This document shows, piece after piece, positions 9,213 to 19,859 of a stretch of 64,000 bases of DNA. The translations under genes were made by a program, and so were the position numbers. The first letter of the stretch is position 1. The number at the start of each line of letters is the position of its first letter. Source of the DNA: RDYZ01 sp964518905 (GTDB lineage Bacteria; Cyanobacteriota; Cyanobacteriia; Cyanobacteriales; Geitlerinemataceae). Under the pieces are notes generated by a model. The model saw only the letters and a list, made by a program, of their open reading frames with translations, was not told the origin of the DNA and did not search any database. The stretch spans positions 26,412-90,411 of the forward strand of contig CAZFJL010000010.1 in NCBI GenBank assembly GCA_964518905.1. Reading direction: 5' to 3'.

Positions 9213-12200
9213 CTATACAGCTAAACCAACGAAATCGGTCGGACTCAATCCGGTAATTCCGTTCAGCGTAACGATTTGCTCGCCGTTGATGCTGACGCTG
9301 AGGTTGCCGTTAATATTGGCAAATTGAATTTGCTCAAAGGCGATCGCTTCGATGCCAGCATTGATGCCTGTCTCCGGAGCTTCGATCGCGACACCCTCAA
9401 AGCCGAGGAGTTCGATTTTATCCTCACCGATCGCGAAGTCGGTAATGATATCGCCGTCGTGACCGGAGCGGAACTGGAAAATGTCAGCGCCGGTTTCACC
9501 CGTGAGTGTATCCACGCCGCGATCGCCCGAAAGGGTATCGTCGCCCCCGCCGCCGATCAGGTTATCTTCGTTTTGACCGCCGTGAATTACGTCGTTGCCG
9601 TCACCGCCGTGAACGATATCGTTACCGATATTGCCGAACACGTAGTCGTCGCCAGCATCCCCATTCACGATGTCATCATCTTTGCCTGCCGAGAGCGAGT
9701 CGTTACCGTCGCCGCCAACCAAGAGATCGAAGCCGATATTGCCAAAGGCAAGGTCATCGCCATTGTTGCCATAGAGCGAATCGTTACCGTCGCTGCCCAG
9801 CATCACGTCGTCACCGTCGCCACCTTCGAGCAGATCGTCGCCTTTGTCGCCGAACATTTGGTCATCGCCAGCTCCCCCACGAACGGTGTCGTTACCCTGA
9901 CCGCCGTAGAGTAGGTCGGTGTCGTCACCACCATCGATTTGGTCATCGCCCTTGTTGCCAAAGATATTATCGATGCCAGCACCGCCGGTGATGATGTCAT
10001 CGTCTCGGCCAGCAGAGATCGCGTCGTTGCCGTCACCACCGTCGATCGTGTCGTTACCCGCATTGCCGAAGATCAGGTCATCACCGCCCGCGCCGTCGAT
10101 CAGGTCATTGCCCGCAAAGCCCGTGATCATGTCATTGCGCTTGGTTCCGACGATCGTATCGTCGCCTTCGGTTCCATCGATGATGTTTTCGATGACCATG
10201 TTGATGGTCAACTCTTGATTGAGAGCAATCAACTCTTCCACTTTGCTCGGATCGATTTCGCCCAACACCATCGCTTGCAGCAGTTGAGATTGAATACCCT
10301 GAGCGAGGCGTTGCTCGTCGGCAATATCCAGCCGTGCAGCTTGCACGTCACCGTTACTCCGAGCGGCTTCGAGCAGAGCATTCATATTCGCGTTCCGTTT
10401 GGCAATCAGGCGAACGGCAACCTCAAGGCGCTCTGTATTGATACGGGGAGCGAGATCTTTCACGAGGGCTTCAATCGTGGCCGGATCGCCCATGTCCTCG
10501 AAGGATGTCCCCGCTTCGAGCTGAACCAGGAAACGATCGATGACGGTATTTTCAGCGTCCTCAATGTCAAATCCCGCAGCGATGTCGGCGAGCTGCGTCC
10601 AGGTGGCGTTGAGCTGAACCTGTTTGACGTAGACTTCCAGGCCGCGCAAGCTACCTTGTTCGATTTCCGCGATCGGGTTGAAGGTGGCAATATCGAGCGA
10701 TCGCGGTAAACCCAAGGCGTCATTCACCTTGGCTTTGGCTGTCTCCATATCCGGTGTCGGCACGGCAGCACGGAGCAAACTTGTCCAGGGATCTTCGAGT
10801 AGATCGAGGTAGCTGCTGTCGGCCACGTTGTAAGGAATTTGCGACGCGATCGCGCTGCGTGCCGTGGAGCCACTGCCGGAGACGCTGGCAATTTCGCCAC
10901 TTAGATAGGTCAGTTCTTCGAGTGCAAAATCAAGCTCAAAGGGTGTCACGCCGAGTTTTCCGGCTGTACTTTCGATGATGCCGCGCAGTTGATCGACATT
11001 GTCGAGCGCGATCGACTCACCCGCTTGAATGCGAATCACGACTTCGTTAATCAACGACAGCGCCGCCGTCTTGCGATCGCCTTCTCCCCCAAGGCTGTTC
11101 GCCCCGAGAATCAGGAATGTCTGTAGTTGTGCTTGCTTACGGAATACCGTAGCAGCGCTACTATTCCCGGCCTCAATTCCGGCTAGGGCACTGTCTTCGT
11201 ACAGGTTGAAGTTTGATGGCAGACCTAGCGCGGTCTCGATTTGCGTTTCGACGGTGGCGGGATCGGGCTGTTCGAGACGTAGCGCTAGCAAGGTTAGCGG
11301 CGAGGCGACGTCCCATTCGGGAGAAGAATAGAACGCAAAACGCTGGTCTTGGTACGTGTCGGTATCGACGCCGTCCTTGACGACAATTTGTCCCTCACTC
11401 AGGTCTATTTTGCCATTGCCATTACTGTCGTACACTTCCAGCGGAACCGCCAGATTGTATTGGCCGTCGCTTAGGGTTTTCGTGAATGGCTCATTGGCTT
11501 CATGAATCCCGTTGAAGTTCGTGTCAAAGAACACATCTGCCGAGGCGATAGGGCCATCAAAGGCGGTTGCAAAGACAATGCCATTTTCCCCATATTCAAT
11601 TTCCAGCAGCTTATAAGGCCCAAAGTCTTTTTCGAGGAGTGTCTTGGATACTCCTAGCAATTCAGCTTCAATACCGATCGAAGCCGACGCCATTAAGACA
11701 CCATATAAGTTGAATAACTGCCAGGGTTGAAGGATATTAGCGCCAACTTCAGAGAGGGCGCGAATCTTGCCATCGGCTGTGCCAGAGGATTCGCCACTAT
11801 CACGAAAATCAATGTCAAGTACTCCTTCCAGACCTCCACGAGCGTAGCCTGCAAGCTTGGCAACAGCAACGTTTAAGCCTGCATTCAAGCCTAACTCAAC
11901 CCCAAGATTTGCCGTGAACTCAGCGACATCCTCACCCGTCCCATCGGGATTTTCGGTATCGCTCACATAGAAGCCATCCAGCGGGAGAAAAGCGGCCTCT
12001 AGTGCATAGCCAGTATTCGCCCAATCATAAAGACCTTGGGTATCGAACCCGAAAGCAAGGTCGAGACTTGCACCCAGACTTCCACCAAAATCAGCCCAAA
12101 TTGTCGGGGCAGGATAAATAAGAATATCTGCATCGAAACCGACGCCTAGTTCCAGTGGGGGCAGATCGTAGGTAAAGAGTGTTACATCTTCTTTGCCCAG

Positions 12201-15200
12201 TAATAGGTCGATCGCCACCATCGGATCAGTCAAGAACGGAAAATCGATCGTGGCGTCATTTTTGATCGAGGCTAAAAAGTCTTTGCCCGAGGGAATATTA
12301 ATTTGTGTCTCAATATTCGGCGGTTGGAACTTCGGAATCGATAGTGTCGGCAAGTCAAAGTCAAAACTCGAACCGGAGCCAGAACCCGATGAAGTCGAGA
12401 ACAGGAATGAGAACGCACCCGATAAATCTTTGAGCGAAAGGTTGTCCAGATTGAGATTGCTGGCATAGCTTTTCGCGTTTCCAAGAGAAAGCGCCTGTAA
12501 AGCGTTCGCAAAATCATCCAGCGAGAATTTCGACCAGTTAATGCTCGATCGGCTCGATGTCGAGTTCGTACTATCTTGGCTGGTCGTGCTGCCAAATAAA
12601 TCACTCAATCCTGCGGCAAAGTCGCGTAGGGTGACGCCGGTCGAACCGATGATGGAGTTGAGTGACAGACTTGCCCCACCCGAAACGTTGAACTGTGCGA
12701 GAAAATCCGTAATCGAGATGTCAGACCAATCGAAGTCTAGGCGAGCACGACTGGTCGTACTCGAAAATATTTTTTTCAAGCCACCGGAGAAGTCACTCCA
12801 GGACAGATCCGGCCACGTAAAACTGGAGTCATTGTCGGAGGAGCTTCCGAACATATCGGCTAAACCGAGGGAGAAATCATCGAGGCTGAAGTTCGACAAG
12901 CTGAACTTAAAGTTGCGTAAGCTCGTCGTGATATCACTCGATTTGAAATCGTCAAACGACGGGACGCTAAACCCTTCACCGAGAGACGGTAAATCAATCT
13001 CAAAGTCACCTTGATCGATGATGTAGTTGCCCTTTGTTTCGGCAAGATCGTTGATCAACTCGCTTAAGGTTGCCGTTGTTTTAATCGCGTTGATGTAGGG
13101 CGTAACGTTGATTTTATTTTTGGAGTCGCTACTACTAAAGGCTTCTTGAATCGCCTCGGCTAAATCGAGCAGCGAGACTCCGCCCTGGCCATCCTGATTA
13201 AAATCGACGCCTTTAACACCATTAATTCCCAACGATGCCAGATTGTCGAAGAATTTAATGTCATCTTGCAAGAAGTCCAGTACCGGACGCAGTGGGTCGA
13301 TGACTTCATTCACTTTGCCAAAAACGGGTTTTGCGAAATTGGTCGCAAAGCTGCCGAGGTCGAGCTGTAGGTTGTCGAACGAGACATCCGGCGTTTGCGG
13401 CCCGGTGAAGTTGCCATTCTCGTAACTCAGCGCGTTCCAATCAACATTGATATCAAAGAGGTATTGCGGCAGCACATTACTGCCTTTCGCACTCGTGACA
13501 ACGTTCAGCCCTAAGTTCGCACCAGCATTAAAGGTCGGGTTGAATAATTCACCAAACTCAAAGTCATGGGTCAGTTCGGTCAAGGTTAACCGCTCACCAT
13601 CATCCGGAGCCGCTTGCTCGATAATGCTGCCTTCGTCTGCATCGTATTGACCGTTGCTGTTGGTGTCAAAGCGTCCGAGGATGGGTAGCTCGGGATAGCT
13701 TTTATCGGGTTTTTGTTCGACGATCGGCTCGCCCGGTTCCCAGACGCCGCTACCGTCTGCATCCAGGAATTGAACCTGTGGTGTGTTGTCCAGGTCGTTG
13801 AGAACAAAACTGAGTTCGGCTCCGGCTTGGGTCGGGTTTTCGGGATTATTTGCGCCTTCAAGACGGAAGAATCCGAGGTTACCTTCAGCTTTGAAGTCAT
13901 CGCTGAGATCGACGCCTGCATTCGCCTTAAAGCCGGTGGTTTCCGTGTTGACATAAAATCCAAAGTCTTCGTGCCAGCCCATTCCGAGACCCAGTTCATA
14001 CTCGAAACCGGCGTTGGCCTGACCGTCAACTTTCAAACCAAGGGCGGGCAAACCTAGATCTGCGGAGAGATCGACGGTTCCGCTGTCGCTCGATCCGATC
14101 GCGATATCAAAGGTCAGCTCATCGAGTGCCACACCGATCGCGACGGCAACATCGATATCCAGACCGGCATTATCAAACGAGGTTTGAATGGATTCCTCAA
14201 TGGTTGCCCCAAGCTCATCCGCAGTGGCCTGTCCGAGTTCGGCGACATCGGCAACGAGCAGGTCGCGGAATGTACCGATATAGTCGGGGGCATACTGTCC
14301 AAGTGAGCCGATCAGCGGCAGCTCGACCGCATCGAGCTGTGTGTCGAGCAGTGCATCGATCTGGTCGAGGATAGATGCTAAACCCGCCGCAACTTCGGTA
14401 CCGACAAGCTGGGTATCGACTACTTGGAAGGGTAGCGGCTCGACAATATAGCCGTTGTAGTTTGGATCGGCACTGGTAAAAGTGAAGCCGAGATCGGGGA
14501 ACTCGATGACTTCGAGATCATCATCACGCAGGGCAAAAACGGGGATCGAGAATGCGCTGTCCCAGTTATCCGGCGTGATGACGAGGTCGGGAATCGCTTC
14601 TAGGTCTGATCCGGTATTGAACGTGATCGTGACATCGGCGATCGGCTGGGTGGCGAATTCGATTTCGATAAAGTCGGGGTTGTCGGAGCCTTCAATCACG
14701 TAGTTTTGCGATCCCGTGCCTCGGGCGATAATCCCGAATTCGTCATCTTCTCGAATATCAACGGGTATATCGACCAGCTCAAAGCCGTTGTAGTTCGGAT
14801 CGGCACTGGTGACAGCTTGAACGATCGCGGCTTGACGATCGTCGAGATCGATATCGTCATTCACCGCAGTGACTGTGACCGTCTGTTTTTGATCCCAGTT
14901 GGCGCGGGTAAACGTCAGTGAATTTTGGTTAAAGCTGAGTTCCGGTTCGCCGGTAAACGGATTGGCGATCGCGTTCGCAGAACTCGTCAGCTCGATCGTC
15001 ACATCGCTGGCCGGTTGGCTTTCGAGGACGATCGTGTAGGTATCGGTTGCGCCGTTTTCCGTCACCTGAGTCACGAAGCTGCTTTGCTCGACCTTAATGC
15101 CAGGAATGTCGTTATCGATGATGTCGATCGTCACCGCATCGGCGGCCAAGCCGTCATAGTTCGTATCGGCACTCGTCACCGTGTGGGTGATGGTTTGGGT

Positions 15201-18200
15201 TCGATCGCCGTCGGCCTCCTGGTTATCGATTTGCGGCAACGCGACCGTTTGCGGGGAGTTCCAGTTCGCCGCTGTAAATGTCAGCGTCGTTTGGCTGGGG
15301 TTGACTTCGCCGCTGGTGTTCAGAGTGACGGTCACCGGATCGCTGGGCTGGCTGGTGAGTTCGACGGTGTAGCTGTCGCCCGCCAAGCCTTCACGGATGC
15401 GGCTGCTGTTGCCGGACTGACGAATGCGGACACCCGCTTGGTCATCGTCAAAGATCGTCACGGTTTTCGAGGCGCTGGCCGCATCGACGTTGTAGCCCGT
15501 GCCACCGTCGATCGTGACCGTGATGTCTTCGCCGCCGGTTTCGACGATCGCATCTTGAATCGGGTTGACCGTGATATCGGCTCCGGTCGATCCTTCTTTG
15601 ACAAAGACCGATCCTTTCAGATTGGTGTAGTCCGCTCCGGCGGTGGCATTTCCGGCGGTGACGGTGTAGTCAACGGTAATTCCACCCGCCGGAGCAGGCT
15701 GATCGAGGGCGATCGCGAAGCGTCCGGCGATGACGCTTTCTTCGCTCGCGGCTTCCGCTTTGAGGATGCCGACGAGTGGTGCATCGTTGTCGTTCAGCGT
15801 AAGGACGGCGGGCGTGAGTTCGGTCTGTTTTGCGTAGAACGGATCGTTATGATCGAGGACGCGATGGCCGATCGTGCTGCTGTGGAGTCCTTCCACGTCG
15901 GTGTCATCGATCACCTGGACGGCGATCGTCTTCGTGGTCGTATCAGCCAGGTTGACGATCACGCTGCTGGCAAATGTCACCCCGTCGGCGCTGACTTTCG
16001 TTTGTTCGTCGGCGTAGATTTCCACCGGGATTGGCTCGCTCGGGGTTTTCGTCAGCGCGATCGCGTAGGTCATGGCTCCCGCGCCTTCGCTGCCTTGGTT
16101 GGGCGTATCGACGAGCAGGCCGTAGCCATCGTCGTCGAGGTTGGTCAAGCTGACCGATTGTGCGCCGAGGATGCTGTACGCCGTATCGTCACTCGTGATG
16201 CTGGACACAACGCTATAGGTTTGTTCGCCGTCCTCGATCGCGTCATCGATGCCTTTCACCGTCAGGTTTTTGGCGGTTTGCCATTCGTCGGGTGTAAAGG
16301 TGACTGACGCGGAGGCGGCTTCGGTTGCGCCGTCGAGCATCAGCGCTTCGCTGCCGTCGGTTGAGGTGAGCGTGACGGTGACATCGGCGGTGGGGCGGGT
16401 TTCGAGGCGAACTTCGATCTCGGCGGTCGTGCCTTTTTCGTTAGTGACGTTGCCGAGGCGGGTCAGACGGATGCCAGCAGTGTCGTCGTCTTGGACGAGA
16501 ATCGTGGCGGAGGCTGTGCCGATTGTGTAGTTATTGTCGGGAGCGACGGATCGCGATGGAATTTCGCGATTGGCCGATACATCCAGATAGTTCGGGTTGC
16601 TGGTGTCGTAGGGATCGCGAATTTCGAGATCGAGGGTGAGGGCGCGATCGCCTTCATCAATCTGGTTGTCCTGGGCTTGTACCTGGATCACGGCGCTGGT
16701 TTGACCGGCGGCGATCGTCGTGCGACCGCTGATGGGGGTGAAGTCCGTGCCGGATTCGGCGTCGCTGCTTGCGGCGATCGTGTAGACCACTTCGAGGTCA
16801 GCATGAGCCGCTTTGTCGATCGAGACACGGTACGCGCCGAGGGTTCCGTCTTCGTTGGCGTCGAGACTCTTGGCGATCGAGGCCGTGTACAGATCGTCGT
16901 TTTCGCCGATCGTGAACTGGATCGGCGCACCGCCCGTGGTGTAGAGCTCGCCGTTGCTCGGATTTTTTAGGCGAATCTCGATCGTTTCACCGGGATCGTA
17001 GAGCGCGTCATCGATCGGGACGATCTCCACTTCACCTCGGGTTTCACCGGCAGGAATCGCGACGCTGCCGCTGAGGGCGACGTAGTCATCATCGGTTGTT
17101 GCGGTGCTGTTGTCGGCAACGACTTCATAATCGATGATTGTTTCGGTTGCGGCGTCGGTTTTCTTCAGCGATGCGGAGCTGAGGTTGACGTTGAATTTGC
17201 CCAGCACTTCGCCTGCTTCGAGCGGGTCGCTGACCTTTGCCAAGGTCGCGGTGGGGATTACGTCGTCTTCGGCGATCGTGAAGTCCACCGTCGTAGTTGT
17301 ACCGAGTTCGTAGAGATCGGCGTTGGTGTCGTGGTTGACGAGTTCGACGCTGAAGGTTTCGCCACCTTCTTCGTAAATGAGGTCATCGAGAATATCGATT
17401 TCGACTTCGGCGGAGCTAGCGGTATCGGGAATGAAGACTTTCCCGGCGGTGGTATTGGCGTCTTGGTAGTCATCGCCTTCGGTGGCTGTGCCAGCCGTAA
17501 CGATATAGGAGAAAAATGTCCCGGTTTGTGCGCCGGACGTTTCGTTACCGAGGGCGTTACTACCGAGCTGAACGCGGAATTTAGCCTTGGTGCTGCCTTC
17601 GGTGGGCTGCACGACGCTGGCGATCGTCGCGACCGGCGGGATTTCGTTGTCTTCGATCGTCAGCGTGGCGCTCGCCGTGCCGAGGTTGTAGTCTTTTTTG
17701 TCTCCGTTGCTGGAGTTACCGAGGGTGACGATAACGGTTTCGTCGGGTTCGAGTTCGGTATCGTCAACGGTGTTGACTGTAATAGTTTTGCTGGTTTTGC
17801 CTTCCGCGATGCTGAGGGTCTTAGCCAGGGGTGCGTAGTCGGCGTCGTTGCCTTCGGTGGCGGTTCCGCCGAGGGTGTAGGGAATGACGAAGTCGTGCGG
17901 GGCTGGTTTGTCGAGCGCGATCGTGAAGGTGTGGCTGTCGCCTTCGGTGATGGTCGTGTTGGGGGAGATATCGATCGTCGGTTCGTTGTCTACAACGGCG
18001 ATCGTCTTGCTGGTTGTGCCACTCAGGTCATACAGGCTTCCCGCTGCCAGGGAAAAGATAATCTCTTCGGCTGGATCGTAGTCCGTGTCGTCTTGAGGAA
18101 CGAGAGTCAGTGTCGTGCTGTTGCTCCCCGCTGGTATCGCGATGAGTCCGGAGAGGGTCTCGCCGTCGCTATCTTTGACGAGGTAATCGGAACCTTCTAC

Positions 18201-19859
18201 GGCATCACCGCCCAGGCTATAGCTCACCGGGACATCAGCCTCGAACGTGCCAGAAACAAAGCCGATTTCGATCGTGACTTCATCACCATCTTCGGTTAAG
18301 TCTCCACCAACGACCGAGATCGTGACATCTTTTTTCGAGAGCGTTCCGATCGTACCGTAGCTATCACCAATCGAAGAGTTGAGCTGAAGGACGCTGCCTC
18401 CATATCTGTAGACATCATCGGCGAGAGCTTGAGCGCCTGTTCCACCTGTTGTGGAGTTGTTTTCAAAGGTGCTACTGATGAGGTACGCAGTACCACTCTT
18501 CACGAAAAGTGCACCACCGAGGCCAGCACCACCGCCGCCCATGCCGCCGTCGCCGCCCCATGTGTCACCGCTTGTACCATTACCAGCGTGCTGACCGCCA
18601 ATACCACGGCTGCCACCGTAGCCGTGATCTGGATCTCCCTCATCTCCATCATCCTTACCACCTTCGGCGCCACCGCCGCCGCCAGCACCAAAACCGCCAT
18701 CACCGCCATCACCACCGTCTCGACCACCATCACTACCACCATCATCATCGCCACCGCCGCTGCCACCGCCGCCACCGCCACCGCCGAATGAACCATTTTT
18801 ACCATGTTGCTTAGACTGGGCAGGGAGCCGCCCATCGATCGCAATATCTCCAGCCTTACCACCATTACCACCTGAATTAAGGAAGCCTCCTGCCGAAGCA
18901 TTGAGGTCTCCGCCAGACCCACCTCCGTAACCAGGTTTATGATCGTAGATGTTTGCTCCTGGAGCTCGGCTACCACTACCACCCACAGCAGAGTTGCTCG
19001 AAAAAGTCACATTATCGGCAACAAGCGTTCCATTATTCAGAAAGATCGCTCCACCAGCCCCGAGGCCACCGCCGCCGCCGCCCGAGCCATTACCGCCCCG
19101 AACGTAGCCATCTTCCAGCGTGACATTCACCAACGAAAGCGAACCACCTTTAATCAAAAAGATTTGATGGGCATCGTTGCCGTCAATTTTGAACCCCTGG
19201 CCGTCAATCTTGATATTTTGACCACTGTTGATAACAGGCAATCCGCCTGTCAGGCTGATGTCAGCAGTTAGCTCGATCTCCGATGCACCGCTGGTAATCA
19301 GACTGCGGAGCGTAGATTCATTCGGAGCAGACACTAATACGCCCTCAAACTCCGCCAGCGTTTCCAGCGACAGCGCCGCCACCGCCTCGATCGCTCCCGT
19401 CCGATACTCCAAATCCCAATCGCCACCACGAGCCGCATTCCCCGTCAGGTCATCCGACGCCGCCACATCCGCGCCCGTCAGCTCCGCAATCCGCGACACA
19501 AACGTCCGCCCCGACTCACCCGCCGCCACATCACAGCCAAACAGCAACAGATCGCCATCCTCCGACAACGCCGCGCCCCAGTCCCGCACCGCCGACTCAT
19601 ACCGCGCCAACGTCGCATCACTCAGATCCACCGACCCCAGCGACAAACTGCCAGCGCTCCCGTGCCCGAGCACCTGCACGCTCGCCAGCTCACCGTGCTG
19701 CGACAACACCTGCGAGATCACCGCCACGCCGTCCTCATCCGGCGCGATGCGAACGACCCGTGTGCTCTCCGAAACCTCCGACGTATCGAAATCCAAGCGC
19801 GAATCCACAAACAGAACGTTTTGCATCGAAGCTGCGTTGGCAAGAGAGGAGTTAGACAT
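9213..19859 (-). CDS. Giant DUF4347 / CalX-beta / RTX surface or secreted protein
   Basis: About 3548 residues. Order from the N-terminus: DUF4347 (about 11-175, with VQVLGHGSAGSLSLG and LLLFGCDVAAGE); a beta-helix-like start; a Gly/Asp-rich low-complexity region (about 255-455); about eleven CalX-beta repeats (about 515-1800, acidic loops such as DDTELEPDETV); a long middle region with Ca-loop-like segments (DADGSGVWEPGEP, DTNSNGQYDADEG); a six-fold unassigned repeat (about 2300-2506); two related helical segments starting ALGLPSNFNL and ALGLPRSLDI; about 25 RTX nonapeptides (GGxGxDxUx type, about 3225-3455); and a C-terminal domain typical of type I secretion substrates. Predicted to be a calcium-dependent adhesin or S-layer-like protein exported without a cleaved signal. 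No exporter genes are nearby. The start is uncertain: the ATG at 19859 puts DUF4347 almost at the N-terminus; in-frame ATGs also exist at 19964, 19925 and 19826. Confidence 0.9.
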   Translation of the reverse strand: MSNSSLANAASMQNVLFVDSRLDFDTSEVSESTRVVRIAPDEDGVAVISQVLSQHGELASVQVLGHGSAGSLSLGSVDLSDATLARYESAVRDWGAALSEDGDLLLFGCDVAAGESGRTFVSRIAELTGADVAASDDLTGNAARGGDWDLEYRTGAIEAVAALSLETLAEFEGVLVSAPNESTLRSLITSGASEIELTADISLTGGLPVINSGQNIKIDGQGFKIDGNDAHQIFLIKGGSLSLVNVTLEDGYVRGGNGSGGGGGGLGAGGAIFLNNGTLVADNVTFSSNSAVGGSGSRAPGANIYDHKPGYGGGSGGDLNASAGGFLNSGGNGGKAGDIAIDGRLPAQSKQHGKNGSFGGGGGGGGSGGGDDDGGSDGGRDGGDGGDGGFGAGGGGGAEGGKDDGDEGDPDHGYGGSRGIGGQHAGNGTSGDTWGGDGGMGGGGAGLGGALFVKSGTAYLISSTFENNSTTGGTGAQALADDVYRYGGSVLQLNSSIGDSYGTIGTLSKKDVTISVVGGDLTEDGDEVTIEIGFVSGTFEADVPVSYSLGGDAVEGSDYLVKDSDGETLSGLIAIPAGSNSTTLTLVPQDDTDYDPAEEIIFSLAAGSLYDLSGTTSKTIAVVDNEPTIDISPNTTITEGDSHTFTIALDKPAPHDFVIPYTLGGTATEGNDADYAPLAKTLSIAEGKTSKTITVNTVDDTELEPDETVIVTLGNSSNGDKKDYNLGTASATLTIEDNEIPPVATIASVVQPTEGSTKAKFRVQLGSNALGNETSGAQTGTFFSYIVTAGTATEGDDYQDANTTAGKVFIPDTASSAEVEIDILDDLIYEEGGETFSVELVNHDTNADLYELGTTTTVDFTIAEDDVIPTATLAKVSDPLEAGEVLGKFNVNLSSASLKKTDAATETIIDYEVVADNSTATTDDDYVALSGSVAIPAGETRGEVEIVPIDDALYDPGETIEIRLKNPSNGELYTTGGAPIQFTIGENDDLYTASIAKSLDANEDGTLGAYRVSIDKAAHADLEVVYTIAASSDAESGTDFTPISGRTTIAAGQTSAVIQVQAQDNQIDEGDRALTLDLEIRDPYDTSNPNYLDVSANREIPSRSVAPDNNYTIGTASATILVQDDDTAGIRLTRLGNVTNEKGTTAEIEVRLETRPTADVTVTLTSTDGSEALMLDGATEAASASVTFTPDEWQTAKNLTVKGIDDAIEDGEQTYSVVSSITSDDTAYSILGAQSVSLTNLDDDGYGLLVDTPNQGSEGAGAMTYAIALTKTPSEPIPVEIYADEQTKVSADGVTFASSVIVNLADTTTKTIAVQVIDDTDVEGLHSSTIGHRVLDHNDPFYAKQTELTPAVLTLNDNDAPLVGILKAEAASEESVIAGRFAIALDQPAPAGGITVDYTVTAGNATAGADYTNLKGSVFVKEGSTGADITVNPIQDAIVETGGEDITVTIDGGTGYNVDAASASKTVTIFDDDQAGVRIRQSGNSSRIREGLAGDSYTVELTSQPSDPVTVTLNTSGEVNPSQTTLTFTAANWNSPQTVALPQIDNQEADGDRTQTITHTVTSADTNYDGLAADAVTIDIIDNDIPGIKVEQSSFVTQVTENGATDTYTIVLESQPASDVTIELTSSANAIANPFTGEPELSFNQNSLTFTRANWDQKQTVTVTAVNDDIDLDDRQAAIVQAVTSADPNYNGFELVDIPVDIREDDEFGIIARGTGSQNYVIEGSDNPDFIEIEFATQPIADVTITFNTGSDLEAIPDLVITPDNWDSAFSIPVFALRDDDLEVIEFPDLGFTFTSADPNYNGYIVEPLPFQVVDTQLVGTEVAAGLASILDQIDALLDTQLDAVELPLIGSLGQYAPDYIGTFRDLLVADVAELGQATADELGATIEESIQTSFDNAGLDIDVAVAIGVALDELTFDIAIGSSDSGTVDLSADLGLPALGLKVDGQANAGFEYELGLGMGWHEDFGFYVNTETTGFKANAGVDLSDDFKAEGNLGFFRLEGANNPENPTQAGAELSFVLNDLDNTPQVQFLDADGSGVWEPGEPIVEQKPDKSYPELPILGRFDTNSNGQYDADEGSIIEQAAPDDGERLTLTELTHDFEFGELFNPTFNAGANLGLNVVTSAKGSNVLPQYLFDINVDWNALSYENGNFTGPQTPDVSFDNLQLDLGSFATNFAKPVFGKVNEVIDPLRPVLDFLQDDIKFFDNLASLGINGVKGVDFNQDGQGGVSLLDLAEAIQEAFSSSDSKNKINVTPYINAIKTTATLSELINDLAETKGNYIIDQGDFEIDLPSLGEGFSVPSFDDFKSSDITTSLRNFKFSLSNFSLDDFSLGLADMFGSSSDNDSSFTWPDLSWSDFSGGLKKIFSSTTSRARLDFDWSDISITDFLAQFNVSGGASLSLNSIIGSTGVTLRDFAAGLSDLFGSTTSQDSTNSTSSRSSINWSKFSLDDFANALQALSLGNAKSYASNLNLDNLSLKDLSGAFSFLFSTSSGSGSGSSFDFDLPTLSIPKFQPPNIETQINIPSGKDFLASIKNDATIDFPFLTDPMVAIDLLLGKEDVTLFTYDLPPLELGVGFDADILIYPAPTIWADFGGSLGASLDLAFGFDTQGLYDWANTGYALEAAFLPLDGFYVSDTENPDGTGEDVAEFTANLGVELGLNAGLNVAVAKLAGYARGGLEGVLDIDFRDSGESSGTADGKIRALSEVGANILQPWQLFNLYGVLMASASIGIEAELLGVSKTLLEKDFGPYKLLEIEYGENGIVFATAFDGPIASADVFFDTNFNGIHEANEPFTKTLSDGQYNLAVPLEVYDSNGNGKIDLSEGQIVVKDGVDTDTYQDQRFAFYSSPEWDVASPLTLLALRLEQPDPATVETQIETALGLPSNFNLYEDSALAGIEAGNSSAATVFRKQAQLQTFLILGANSLGGEGDRKTAALSLINEVVIRIQAGESIALDNVDQLRGIIESTAGKLGVTPFELDFALEELTYLSGEIASVSGSGSTARSAIASQIPYNVADSSYLDLLEDPWTSLLRAAVPTPDMETAKAKVNDALGLPRSLDIATFNPIAEIEQGSLRGLEVYVKQVQLNATWTQLADIAAGFDIEDAENTVIDRFLVQLEAGTSFEDMGDPATIEALVKDLAPRINTERLEVAVRLIAKRNANMNALLEAARSNGDVQAARLDIADEQRLAQGIQSQLLQAMVLGEIDPSKVEELIALNQELTINMVIENIIDGTEGDDTIVGTKRNDMITGFAGNDLIDGAGGDDLIFGNAGNDTIDGGDGNDAISAGRDDDIITGGAGIDNIFGNKGDDQIDGGDDTDLLYGGQGNDTVRGGAGDDQMFGDKGDDLLEGGDGDDVMLGSDGNDSLYGNNGDDLAFGNIGFDLLVGGDGNDSLSAGKDDDIVNGDAGDDYVFGNIGNDIVHGGDGNDVIHGGQNEDNLIGGGGDDTLSGDRGVDTLTGETGADIFQFRSGHDGDIITDFAIGEDKIELLGFEGVAIEAPETGINAGIEAIAFEQIQFANINGNLSVSINGEQIVTLNGITGLSPTDFVGLAV

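Noticed and set aside
9500..10190. Regular short repeats resembling a CRISPR array or satellite
   Set aside because: The periodicity is 27 bases (nine codons) and in frame; it encodes RTX nonapeptides.
14925..16307. 460-codon plus-strand frame opposite the CalX-beta region
   Set aside because: It mirrors the biased codons of the minus-strand gene; the translation has no domain or hydrophobic pattern, while the minus strand clearly encodes CalX-beta repeats.
18500..19090. Long open frames on the plus strand opposite the giant gene
   Set aside because: They arise from the GGN-rich codons of the Gly-rich domain; their translations are low-complexity His/Arg/Thr/Ala runs with no family features.
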